From Vesta saturnalis (taxonomy: Eukaryota; Arthropoda; Insecta; Coleoptera; Lampyridae): a DNA stretch of 64,000 nucleotides. Made by a program: the position numbers and the translations under genes. The notes below the pieces were generated by a model that was not told where the DNA came from, did no database searches, and was given only the letters and a program-made list of their open reading frames with translations. The stretch is taken from assembly GCA_036346205.1 (NCBI GenBank), contig JARFJB010002142.1:1-64000 (forward strand), given 5' to 3'. Shown in pieces: positions 37,301 through 45,379 of the stretch (its first letter is position 1; each line of letters starts with the position of its first letter).

Positions 37301-40300
37301 TGCGGCTGCTGTGACAATCATATAAAAGCAGAGCGTCCGGTAATTCCAGCTCAATACGTTTTTTTACGGACATGATTTATAAAATAAGTTTGCAACCAGT
37401 AAAAAAACTGGGGTTCTTCTATCCATCCATTCCTGAATGCTGCGTACACTGTTCCAAGAAAAGCAGCGGTTGACGTCCAACGGGCTTGGACCGCAGCTGA
37501 TTTGAATATAATCAGAGGTGGAAGTATTGTGCCATCTGCTGCTGCACATGCCAATACTGTGGTATTTTCGCTACTTGAGCAACCACTAACGCGACTCTAG
37601 GTATGCCCTTTAATACCTATGCCACGGACTTTTGAAGGATCTGAATTAAACCCAAAATCGTCAGCGTTAAATATAAATGATGGTAGGATATTGTAAAATG
37701 TAACTACTTTCTCCAGTTTATCATAAAAATTAAAACTACTTCTGGGTTTCTTGCTAACATCCTTGACTTTTGGAGATGTTCAGGTTTCTTTAAGCTCAGC
37801 TTTGGTTGACGATTGACGTGACATAAACCCAATATACCAATCGTGTCCTGGTATTCTATCTTTAAAGTTCGTTTTTATTTCATTTTGTACCACGTAGCTT
37901 TGCACTAATTGAAGTAATTCTTGTTTTGAACAAGGATAACCCATTTTTGACCTTTCCATGAGACATTGCTCAATATCATTTTCCACTTGAGGTGTAAAAG
38001 CAGGTTTTCTTCCACCACCTAATTTTCCTTCGGGAACTTTAAGACCATTTATTCTATTAAAGATGTTAGAAACTGATACTCTGTAAAGTTCAGACGCTTG
38101 CCGATACGTTAAATTATTGGTTGAAACATTAGCCAACGCTTTTTGTAATTTTTCTGCCGGTCTCTTTTTCACATAAGTTCGTGGCATCTGAAAGATTTTG
38201 CACTTACGACAAATGTTTTCTTTTACCCCAAACATGTGTTTTCATTTACCCCATAAATGATGTATTGATGGGGTAAATGGAAACACCCGGCAATTTTCAT
38301 CTGAGTAATATTATTGACCTAACCTCAAAAACAACAAGTAAACAAACCACTGGTTTACCGCAATACACGGTAATACTAACATCAACAAATTATATTGCAG
38401 TAAATAATTCAAATCAAGTTACCTTTATGTTAAACGATCACCACCATGACACATTATGAAATGTTGGAAGTAATGTTGCCACTATAACTAACAGGCATAC
38501 TTCAGATTAAAAAGCGGGATATTTAAATACAAATTTTGCGCTGTTTTCATTTACCCCTAGTTTCCAATTACCCCGATCAACCCTAATATAAATAAATAAT
38601 TTGTTCAATTTCTTTGTTTCTATTTTGTCTTCAAGACGACTTTATGGCACAACAGTACAGCATGATGCCATAAAGTGACGAATTATTAACGAATTGATGA
38701 ATATATTTATAATGTATTGTGTGTGGTCTATATTTTATTGTTTTTTGTATATTTCACTGAAGTGTAAACACTTTATGAATGTAACACACTTTCTCTAGAA
38801 ATAGCAATAAACCTAAAGACAGAATTCTAGTCCAAATACTTTTCTTAGTAAACATGCTTAAATATGATACCTGGAAGATACATTAAACTTATTTGTTTCT
38901 ATTTGCTTTACAAATTACAGAGTTAGCAATCATTTTAAAATGTGTTTCTCTTTAATGTTAAAAAATTACAAAAGTAAATACCAATAATGTCCTCTTTGGT
39001 AATACTCAATTTTTAAGCAGAATGTCACAATACAAGTATTTAATTATAGTCAACCTCGTAAACAGTTGATGAATACTTTTTGCTATCAAAAAGTACATTT
39101 GCTAGAGTTGCTGTTTAATTGTCTTTAAGTCCAAAAACGTAAACTTATTTTAAATGGCTAACATTCCTTATAATTTTTAAACTATAAATTAATAAAAAAC
39201 AAAAAACAAGTTGGTTGCACAAATTCCAATAATCTTCAGTAGAATCAAAATATCAAATTATACATATGATATTATTTATGAGCATTAAAATTAACTAAGT
39301 TATATAAGGCAACTTTGTAATTTTGTTTGAGAGAAAGCAATGATACATTTCTGTAAATGTTTGATCTTATGCGATCACTTTTCAGTTACATTAGTACTGG
39401 CAACATCTACATGAGAGCCATACTTGTGAACCCAGGTGAGCGAGTTCTTTTAGTGCAAAAACCAATAAGGCTAATTCTCTTTACTACGATGTACTCTTTG
39501 CAAAAACTGACCTTAGGACAAAATGATTTTAAAATAAAATTTCTTCCCAACAGTGGGCAGCTTCGATATTTATCCCAGAACAAATTAAACTGATTTTTAG
39601 TTTCAAATGTTACCAAGGTTGCAGCCATATGACCATTGTGTACTTGTACATGATTGGCTTGTACAGCTAATTCAACATCAATCCTTTTTCCTACAACAAA
39701 AGGACCCCATCTGCGTTTTACGATCCCACTAACAACATAATTTAGTGTTTGACAATTTGGATACAAAAATACTCACCAAATTGTTACGTCATCTCCTGGT
39801 TTACAGACGTCAACTAAATCATCTTCTAGTGTAACCCACATTGTGGAAGGCATTGAGCTATTGACTTTTGATGCTTGTTCCTGTTATAATTGCACATGCA
39901 CAAATTAAAAAATTTCACGTTACTTACTTGTATTTTAATTTCTTGATAATCTTTACAGTTTTCAACACTTAAACCTCCAATACTAATTAGGTTTCGTCCT
40001 GGACATGTTTCAGGATTTGAGCACCTTTTGGGTGGTTCAATAACATATTTTCGATCATAATCAGCTGTAACCATTTCAATATATTTGCATTTTGTGCATT
40101 TATATGGCCTTTGATATTCCAACATTTTTGGGTCCTTAGTTTTAATGACAGTCGCTGTAAAGTAATTGTAAATGGAAGAATAAGTATTAATAATACAATG
40201 AGTACACATTAAAAAAATTTATACTTAACAATTAAAGTTACCTTTAATTTGCAAAAATAACTCATAATCCTCAGCCCTTGGGAAAACGGTACGGTGCAGT

Positions 40301-40634
40301 TCAGGACATGCAGGAAGATCATAAACTCTGGCATGTACATTATCTTTAAAAGATAAATTATCCTTATTATCGGATTGTTCACAAATGGTATCTTGTACAT
40401 ATCGAATCCAATTATCTAATTCATCTAAAGCATCTTCAGGGTTTTTTAACAGTTCATTTCCTAAAGTAGTATCATTTTCACATAGTTCTATAAAACTTTA
40501 AGAGATGTTAAAATTTAATTTTAAAAAATTAAAAACCTTTACTTAATGTTTATAGAAAAATGTTTTTCTTTATCTTCATCTTCTAATATTTGTAAAATGT
40601 TTGGTTTGAAATTTAAAAGTAAATATTCTTCCAT
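23110..40634 (-). CDS. MCM9: DNA helicase MCM9, complete nine-exon gene
   Basis: Hexameric AAA+ helicase that acts with MCM8 in the nucleus in homologous recombination and interstrand crosslink and mismatch repair. Exons (minus strand): 40634-40543, 40495-40242, 40154-39928, 39880-39777, 39728-39512, 28969-28730, 28680-28534, 28486-28080, 24298-23110. Every intron is GT-AG and every phase joins, giving 2877 bp and 958 residues without a stop. Zinc ribbon Cys are at 135, 138, 159 and 164. Walker A GDPGTGKSQ is at 339-347, Walker B CCIDEFN near 398-404, and SPLLSRFD with the arginine finger at 465-472. The last 380 residues are a low-complexity tail, as in other MCM9 proteins; vertebrate MCM9 is somewhat longer. 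MCM9 rather than MCM8 or MCM2-7 is indicated by RRWGP, by the segment RTTVRLLESLIRLSQGHARLM, and by the tail. The start (MEEYLLLNFKP) is the first ATG in phase. Introns 5 and 8 are unusually long and transposon-filled. Confidence 0.95.
24299..28079. other. MCM9 intron 8 (3.8 kb)
   Basis: Donor AG/GTTTGT at 28080-28079 and acceptor TTATAG before 24298. I found no gene in it. A diverged local duplication of about 105 bp lies at 25085-25255 (shared AAATACTTGTT and GAAAGCAATTT-like words). Small hairpins occur at 26078-26099 (ATCACCATCTAGTGGTGAT) and about 27042-27058 (CCTACCTTCAAGGTAGG). Open frames at 26814-27119 and 27230-27463 match no family known to me. Confidence 0.7.
28080..28969 (-). CDS. 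MCM9: MCM9 exons 6-8: AAA+ ATPase core
   Basis: Exon 6 (28969-28730) begins LYGMYLVKLAVAVVLAGG and contains Walker A GDPGTGKSQLLRYAAK. It ends at ATG/GTTGGT. Exon 7 (28680-28534) begins EDGQWQLEAGALVLADGG, contains Walker B and the sensor-proximal EAMEQQTISVAK, and ends AAA/GTAAGT. Exon 8 (28486-28080) begins AGIHCKLRTRCSILAATNPKG (sensor 1 Asn present), then SPLLSRFDIVLML with the arginine finger, and RTTVRLLESLIR. Introns 6 and 7 are only 49 and 47 bp, in sharp contrast to introns 5 and 8. All residues needed for ATP hydrolysis are present. Confidence 0.95.
29471..30444. mobile_element. Foldback/MITE-like element with about 200-bp inverted arms
   Basis: The arms 29471-29660 and 30241-30444 are reverse complements. 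Shared words include TTTGTTAGGAAAA, GGAAAGA(T/C)CAAGCTT, GAAGAAAT and AAGGGTGTTCA. The arms are diverged by roughly 20-25 percent with small gaps. The roughly 580-bp centre has no coding capacity. No clear target duplication was seen. Confidence 0.72.
30460..31440 (+). pseudogene. P-element/THAP9-like transposase relic, C-terminal part
   Basis: The frame at 30460-30687 reads FQKGIIMSIKSLQGLYEL, YILTHRLNQDCLENFFCQIS, the conserved block of P-element transposases near their C-terminus. A second open piece (30983-31234) contains GFLAKKHKMEYPDLGKYIY and SKWLNRILRG, matching the following block (Ala-Lys-Lys, then Trp and Arg-Gly-Gly). After an (AT)n tract the weak match IPKELVRSF continues to about 31440. 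THAP and core catalytic regions are missing. It is co-linear with known P-like proteins but contains stops and frameshifts, so it is a relic in intron 5 of MCM9. Confidence 0.68.
31294..31368. repeat. (AT)n microsatellite, about 75 bp
   Basis: Uninterrupted TA dinucleotides inside the P-element-like relic. The tract separates two parts of its degenerate reading. Confidence 0.97.
32840..33480 (+). pseudogene. Old LINE reverse transcriptase relic
   Basis: Degenerate but recognisable: GVPHGFVLGAILFPL near 32909 (the GVPQGS motif), LYANDSLI-like sequence near 32990 in place of the YADD box, and HLKYGIIIWGRFNQN with MQHRAIWIAAG near 33300-33390. Order and spacing fit a Jockey/R1-type reverse transcriptase. 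Frames change repeatedly, so the copy is ancient. Confidence 0.65.
34106..34174. repeat. Hairpin with 25-bp arms beside the recombinase relic
   Basis: GATTATGGCAGGAGTTTCC and the complementary GGAAACGAATGCCATAATC arms pair at 22 of 25 positions around a loop of about 19 bases. Similar CCATAAT/ATTATGG words occur at 33780-33860 and near 38650. They may mark the two sides of one element interrupted by pogo-2. Confidence 0.65.
34366..35485 (+). pseudogene. Crypton-like tyrosine recombinase relic
   Basis: Begins MDEEIVKKSEEAELSLTPK at 34366, then KKEFDRFIEWMHKNNAETIT, an N-terminal core-binding-like segment. It continues in pieces: a CQKGCGHQ-like segment near 34630 and KSLVFSKEHLLNFFLEATNDKYLLTKV before a possible donor at 34800. 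Then comes FGVFGGCRRIELYNL, holding the first catalytic Arg. The C-terminal catalytic box is clear: YTGHSFRRTATILADSGADI, LKLHGDWQNDAVAEGYVANS, supplying His, Arg, a second His and the nucleophile Tyr (near 35282). It ends with an Asn/Ile-rich segment at 35485. Stops and frameshifts break it. Insect Cryptons have this arrangement; the superfamily call is good, the Crypton subgroup less certain. Confidence 0.75.
35535..38583 (-). mobile_element. pogo-like DNA transposon (pogo-2), 3.05 kb, TA duplication
   Basis: Inverted ends of the form GGGT..ATCGG.GTAA.TGGAAAC begin at 35535 and end at 38583, each next to TA (35533-35534 and 38584-38585). Subterminal GGGGTAAATG(G/A)AAACA words recur near both ends (35700-35810 and 38225-38290, 38540-38575). 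The element lies in MCM9 intron 5, directly after the Crypton-like relic, and encodes a minus-strand transposase. Confidence 0.85.
35982..38187 (-). pseudogene. pogo/Tigger-type transposase of pogo-2, frameshifted
   Basis: The likely start is MPRTYVKKRPAEKL at 38187, preferred over an upstream ATG because the conserved part begins here. The psq-type helix-turn-helix is NLTYRQASELYRVSVSNIFNR. A CENP-B-like domain runs to about 37780. The DDE domain follows: NADDFGFNSDP (first Asp), then ADGTILPPLIIFKSA and WIEEPQFFYWLQTYF, then ALLLYDCHSSRMS (second Asp). After a one-base shift near 37225 the third site reads QPFHKCVFGPAKK, so the usual Asp is His. The C-terminal linker is Ser/Asp-rich, and the last segment (36299-35982) has VGDFIIVKFVYNFDTKKP. 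Frameshifts plus the lost Asp make it inactive. Confidence 0.85.
39512..40634 (-). CDS. MCM9: MCM9 exons 1-5: N-terminal domain and zinc ribbon
   Basis: Exon 1 (40634-40543) encodes MEEYLLLNFKPNILQIL. Exon 2 (40495-40242) runs from FIELCENDTTLGNELL to HARVYDLPACPELHRTVFPR and ends in phase 1. Exon 3 (40154-39928) holds ATVIKTKDPKMLEYQRPYKC and the zinc ribbon. Exon 4 (39880-39777) has MPSTMWVTLEDDLVDV and KPGDDVTI. Exon 5 (39728-39512) reads CGIVKRRWGPF, FWDKYRSCPLLGRNFILKS and FCPK. Introns 1-4 are 47, 87, 47 and 48 bp. The short spacing and clean phases show an intact 5' half. The promoter must lie between 40634 and the piggyBac relic that begins only about 350 bp upstream. Confidence 0.94.
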
Positions 40635-40984
40635 AATTTGAAAGTAATTTTTTTAATTTTTTTGGTTAACTTTTTAAAACTACAGGAGCACCAATCGTAT
40701 ATTTAAAAAATTAAAATTACTGTTATCCATTTATACCTCGTGATCCGAAAATGTTTCTTTATGTATGAGTTGGTATAGCACAATTAGACAACTACTAAAG
40801 CATTGATTATACCAAAGACTATCTTACTCTTTGATTATACACAGTGTATAACCATTGATTAAAGGTGGTACTGTAAGTTAATCTTTTTAAAATAAATGTA
40901 ATACGTTTTGAGCTTTGACGTAAAATTCGGAACTCGTTTAACCCTTGAGATGTAACATCTAAAATTTTACTATTACAGATAATA

Positions 40985-41530
40985 TGTGTCTGTCATTCGC
41001 AATTCATCGTGTCAGTTTTCTTTTTTGAAGTTCTCTAACAAGCTCCAGCGATGAAAACCAATTATCTGCGGTAATGTTCCTGTTGGTGTTTATAATGGGA
41101 CGAACTAGACGTATAGCTGTTTGTGTAGGAATGTTACATTTTGTTTCATCGTTGGACAATCCAAAGCTATCTGCTCCCTTGCCACAGTATAGGTAAGCAT
41201 TGTAAAAGTACCCTGTCCGAGCATCGGTCAAGGCTTGTACCTAGAATCCATACTTGTTTGGATTTTTTGGCATATAGACCTTGAACTTGAACCGTCCTCG
41301 GAACGGAATTAGCATTTCATCGATACATGTGTTTTCTCCAAGTGAATACGCTTTTTGGCAATTGCTTACAAATAAATGAAATAGCTCGAAAATGGCAGCT
41401 GCGGGATTTTCTTGCTTTCTAGTTGGTCTTGTCGTGGAATTATCAAAACGTAGACAGAGATTAAGCATTATAAAACGCTTCGCCGACATAACGGCTCTAA
41501 AAATTCGCCTTATTACCTCGGAAGGGTTAA
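40985..41530 (-). pseudogene. piggyBac transposase relic (piggyBac-2)
   Basis: Two adjacent frames hold the middle of a piggyBac transposase: LCLRFDNSTTRPTRK, CIDEMLIPFRGRFKFKVYMP and NPNKYGF (41489-41241), then TDARTGYFYNAYLYCGKG with the first catalytic Asp and NRNITADNWFSSLELVREL with the second (41231-41004). One stop separates the frames. N- and C-terminal parts and TTAA ends are missing. It lies just upstream of MCM9 in the same orientation. Confidence 0.85.
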
Positions 41531-41649
41531 TGAAGTTTAGGAAAAGTACTTAAACATTGATGATAATACATTTTTTCTCTCCAAACGTCATAGAAATTTG
41601 ACTTTATGTATCTCGACAAACACACTTGAAGTGAATATTTCTCGTGAGT

Positions 41650-42360
41650 GTCATAATATTTTACATTATTAGAGGTTTTTACTGGCGATAGGAGAAGTTA
41701 ATGCGATAATATTATTTATTCATTGGTAAATTACATTAAAATGTGAATTTGATAGAAATCTATTTGTAATGACATTTTTAAATCCCTACTTAGCTGTTGC
41801 TTACAGTACTACCATGACAACGGGTTACTAATTTTTAAATTGCACTTGTAAAAATTTTACAGGTTTGCTGTCGATTTTACATGTTAGTAAAATAGTATAT
41901 TAAGTATTAAGAACGGTACTGGTCGAATATTGTCTGAGACCATTTATTTGATTTTACATTATTAGCATGGTAAATAAATTTTTACTGGCGAGAGGAGAAG
42001 TTTATTGGCCAGCCATAGGCGAACCTGTAATGTGGGGCCAGTAAAAACGGTTACGTTGGGTATAATGTAACGCATTTTATTTGTTATTCATTGGTAAATT
42101 ATATTTAAAATCTAAATTTGTGATATAAGCCGTTTCTTAAAGTATTACTACGATAACGTGTTAAGAATCGTCAAATCGCAGTAACAGATACGTATGCTAT
42201 AAATGACAATTGAATTGTATAGTATTTTACATTATAAGCCAGGTAAAACAGTTTTTACTGGCGATAGGATGATGATGACTGGCGAGCCGTTAGGTGAGCC
42301 TGTCACATCCTTGAGCCGATAAAAATGGTTACCTGGCGTGTCATGTATAATATTTTATTT
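41650..42360. repeat. Degenerate tandem repeat, about 260-300 bp unit
   Basis: ACTGGCGA(T/G)AGGA recurs at 41691, 41994 and 42257. It is accompanied by TTATTCATTGGTAAATTA and by pairs such as GGCGAACCTGT / GGTGAGCCTGT and AAAACGGTTACG / AAAATGGTTACC. Two to three units. No coding capacity. Confidence 0.7.
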
Positions 42361-42564
42361 ACTTCTCGTTTGTAAACAAACCGAAAATTCATAATGAAAA
42401 AATTTTTCCATTTCTTTCATAGCAATTATTATATTTTCAAAAATGTCTCGTTGCCTTTGAAATCATTACTCTGACAACGGCACTTATCATTTATTTTACT
42501 GTTTATTATTTTGCTAATACAATGTGAATAAGGTACGGTCGTCTCCGATCCTAATTCACTTTGT

Positions 42565-43245
42565 CACTAGAAAAGTAACTAGATTTGAAAAAAGGCACTA
42601 TAAAAGTCGCTAGATTGTGAAAAGGGGGTTAAAAAGGTAGCTGGAAAAAATGAGTAGGAATGGTTGGTATCGTGGTGTGGGAGTGCGGGTTCTGACTGAA
42701 AGGTATCATAGGAAAAAATGGTCGGTTCGTGTCCTGGGTGGTTGTGCGGTTCGCATCTTAGCTAAAAATGATCGTTGCTGAAAATGGGGCGTGATGTATG
42801 TTAAAAATAGTGGGTAACTAGAAAAGCTACTGGATTGTGAAAAAGGTTGCTAGAAAAATGAATAGGAAAGGTTGATATAGAGGCTAAGTGTGGTGCGCGT
42901 CCTGGCTAAAAGGTATCATAGGTAAAAAGAGCCGGTTTATGTCCTCGGTGGTCGCGCGGTTCACGTCTTAGCTAAAAATGATCGTTGCTAAAAAATAGTG
43001 TGACGCATGCTAAAAATAGCGCGTATCCAGATAAGTCACTACATTGTGAAGGTGGGTAGAAAAAAATAAGTAGAAATGGTTGATATCGTGGCTAAGTGCG
43101 GTGCGCGTCCTCGATAAAAGGCGTCATAGCTAAAAATAGCCGTGGTTCATGTCTCCAGTGAAAGGTGGTCGAGCTAGTTGGTTCACGTCTTAGCTAAAAA
43201 TGACAACATCATCGCTAAAAATAGCTGATGCGCGTAGCCAGATAG
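42565..43245. repeat. Degenerate tandem repeat, about 205-245 bp unit
   Basis: Three units start near 42565, 42811 and 43021, with the start of a fourth at 43231. Shared words include GGTATCATAGG, GTTC(A/G)C(A/G)TCTTAGCTAAAAATGA and GCTAAAAATAG. The units are more G-rich than their surroundings. Possibly a small satellite array. Confidence 0.75.
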
Positions 43246-43369
43246 ATGATTAATATCTGCACTAATGTAGCATAATGGGGAGTAATAGTATACGAAAATA
43301 GTGTAATGTGTAGGGAGTATTGTGTAAAACGTGTGGATGGAATATGTCCATTGGAACTAAGCAGCCGGC

Positions 43370-44575
43370 CTGAGATCGACTGTGGAACGTTTGAAAGAAG
43401 AATTGTCGGCATTAGTATTTGATGCTGAGCATGACGAGGTTTTGAGGGCGAAGAGATTATACTGCAGAGGAGCGCATAGGCCTATCAAAAAGATATGAAG
43501 CAGGAGTAGCAGTATGGTAGTAATTGGGCAGAAAAACGGGTCATTTTCGTCCAGGATTTTCACGGGCAATTCGGAGTTTCTGAAATCCTCAAGGTCTTGC
43601 TCTAAACGATTTTTAAAATCGTCATCGAACGAGGGATCGTTAGATGAAGTAAATACGAACTGAAGATGATAACGAAAATGTCGGCCATGTGTTGGTCGCT
43701 AGATATTAGGTCACCCTGAGAATCTGTTAGGTGGGATTTGGGCTTGGTTTCGCGTTTGGTGAGTACATTGAATGTGTGCCAGAACTTCTTTCCATCTCTG
43801 CAATTGAGAGCGGAGGTAGCCTGGATCCATTTCCTTTCGGTGTATGTGTTGGTTTCACGCCGGATTAGGACGTTTCATCGGTTACTTTCGGCCTGAGAGC
43901 GAGGTCCCTTTATCTGAGGAATTCGCGATATACTCGCCTCTTCCCTTTGATCAAGGTTACGATATATTGTGGGAGAGGCTTGCGGGAGGTATCGATTGAT
44001 TTTTGGGGGATTGGGGCTTCGACCGCTTCCATGATAACGGAAGTTAGGTCTGTGACCGCACTCTCGATATTGTTGGGAGTGTGGATATCGTATGTCTGTA
44101 GATTGTTGGTGATGTATTCGCTGAATACATTCCAATCGGCGTTTTGAAAATCTTTACGGATAATGTGGGTTTGTAGGAGGAGGAATGGGGTAAAGTGATG
44201 TTTTGACGAGAAGAGGGAGGTGGTCTGATGTGACTGTTTCACCTTAGGTGGCAATCGAAGGACATGCGTTGTATTAGTGATTCGGTGCATATAATATGAT
44301 CGATTATAGAAGGACCTTGGTCACTAATAAAGGTGAGATTGGTGTTCGTTATCCGAGACAGTGGTAGGGTAAGAACGCTGTGGGATAGGCGGATTACCGT
44401 TTCTGTTAATCCTGGAATCTCAAAATTGGGTATAGGGCATTAAAATCTCCTAGGAGGATAGCATTGGATAGGGCGGAGATATGGTCTAGGAGGTCATTGG
44501 AAATTACTTCTTCGGGAGGATTGTAATAACTAAAGAAGGTGACGGGATGGGGAAAGTGCACAGTTGCAGCAACAC
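43370..44575 (-). pseudogene. Jockey-like LINE fragment: endonuclease end to inter-domain linker
   Basis: On the minus strand, HFPHPVTFFSYYNPPEEVIS and AILLGDFN (44550-44430) are the middle of an apurinic endonuclease. SDQGPSIIDHIICTE follows (44330-44290), then linker segments NADWNVFSEYITNNLQTY, IPQKSIDTSRKPLPQY, KKFWHTFNVLTKRETKPKSHL and NRLEQDLEDFRNSELPV, down to about 43560. No reverse transcriptase follows. The linker resembles that of the LINE at 54198-56420 (shared KSHLTD.QG.LISSDQ), so they are related copies. Frame changes are frequent. Confidence 0.75.
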
Positions 44576-45198
44576 ATTCAAGATGTGTTTAGGCAACAAG
44601 GGTACCGCCCATTGGAAAAAGCATTCTCCACGGTCAAAAACAGTCAGAACCAGGCAGGATAACATCATAGTCCGCTTACCCAGGCCGACACAAACAACCA
44701 AAAATTTGAAATTATTGTTGAGAATACAAATAAATATATATCATCTATCCAACATAATTTTTCAAGAGAACAACGATGCCATTCAAGCATACAACATTGA
44801 AATCCGAGCTTTTATAGGACTGTTATAATTGTCTGGTATTAGTCATTCCAGCCGCTCAAATTCAGAAGATCTGTGAACGATAGATGGATATGGCATAGAA
44901 ATGTTTTATTCCTCACCATGAGTTTGCAAAGGTTCCGGTTCTTGTTACGTTGTATCCGATTTGATGATAAAGAAACACGTTTGGACCGAACAAAATTTGA
45001 TAAGTTAGCTCCCGGTCGTACAATATTCGATCAGTTTGTAAAAAAAATGTCTACATGGTTATAATAATTCAGCATTTGTTACCATCGATGAGATGCTACC
45101 GGCCTTTGGAGGGAAATGTTCTTTCCGTCAACACATTCCTTCAGAACCGAGCAAATATGGCCTCAAAATATTTGTCGTTTGCGACGCAACAGCAGGTT

Positions 45199-45291
45199 AT
45201 ACACCAAGGGTAAGGAGTGGATCATTATAGCCCTAGCGCGCTTATGTTGGCGTGGGCTATAATGACATCTCCTTAGCCGTGGTGTATATAC
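45199..45291. repeat. 93-bp imperfect palindrome
   Basis: The arms TATACACCA..GG.TAAGGAG and TCATTATAGCCC are mirrored by GGGCTATAATGA and CTCCTTA.CC.TGGTGTATA around a centre of about 10-15 bases. Only a few mismatches occur in about 40 bp per arm. It lies exactly where the piggyBac-3 frame is lost. The inner GGCGTGGGCTA resembles the subterminal GCGTGGGCTA of piggyBac-4 (52600). Confidence 0.8.
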
Positions 45292-45379
45292 TATTTTTTC
45301 CACGACTAGTAATATTACAATAATTTTTATAATAATAATTGTAATTGAATGACAACAGTTCAAATTTAAAATATTTATT

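Larger units (their letters stand above)
28970..39511. other. MCM9 intron 5 (10.5 kb), transposon-filled
   Basis: Donor AAG/GTCAGT at 39512-39511 and acceptor TTTAATTTAG before 28969. It contains, from low to high coordinates: a foldback element, a P-element-like relic, a long (AT)n tract, a LINE relic, a hairpin, a Crypton-like recombinase and a pogo element, all annotated separately. In 28970-29470, 31470-32839, 33481-34105 and 38584-39511 I see no further gene. A small stem with TTTATGGCA/TGCCATAAA arms lies near 38640-38680. Confidence 0.8.
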
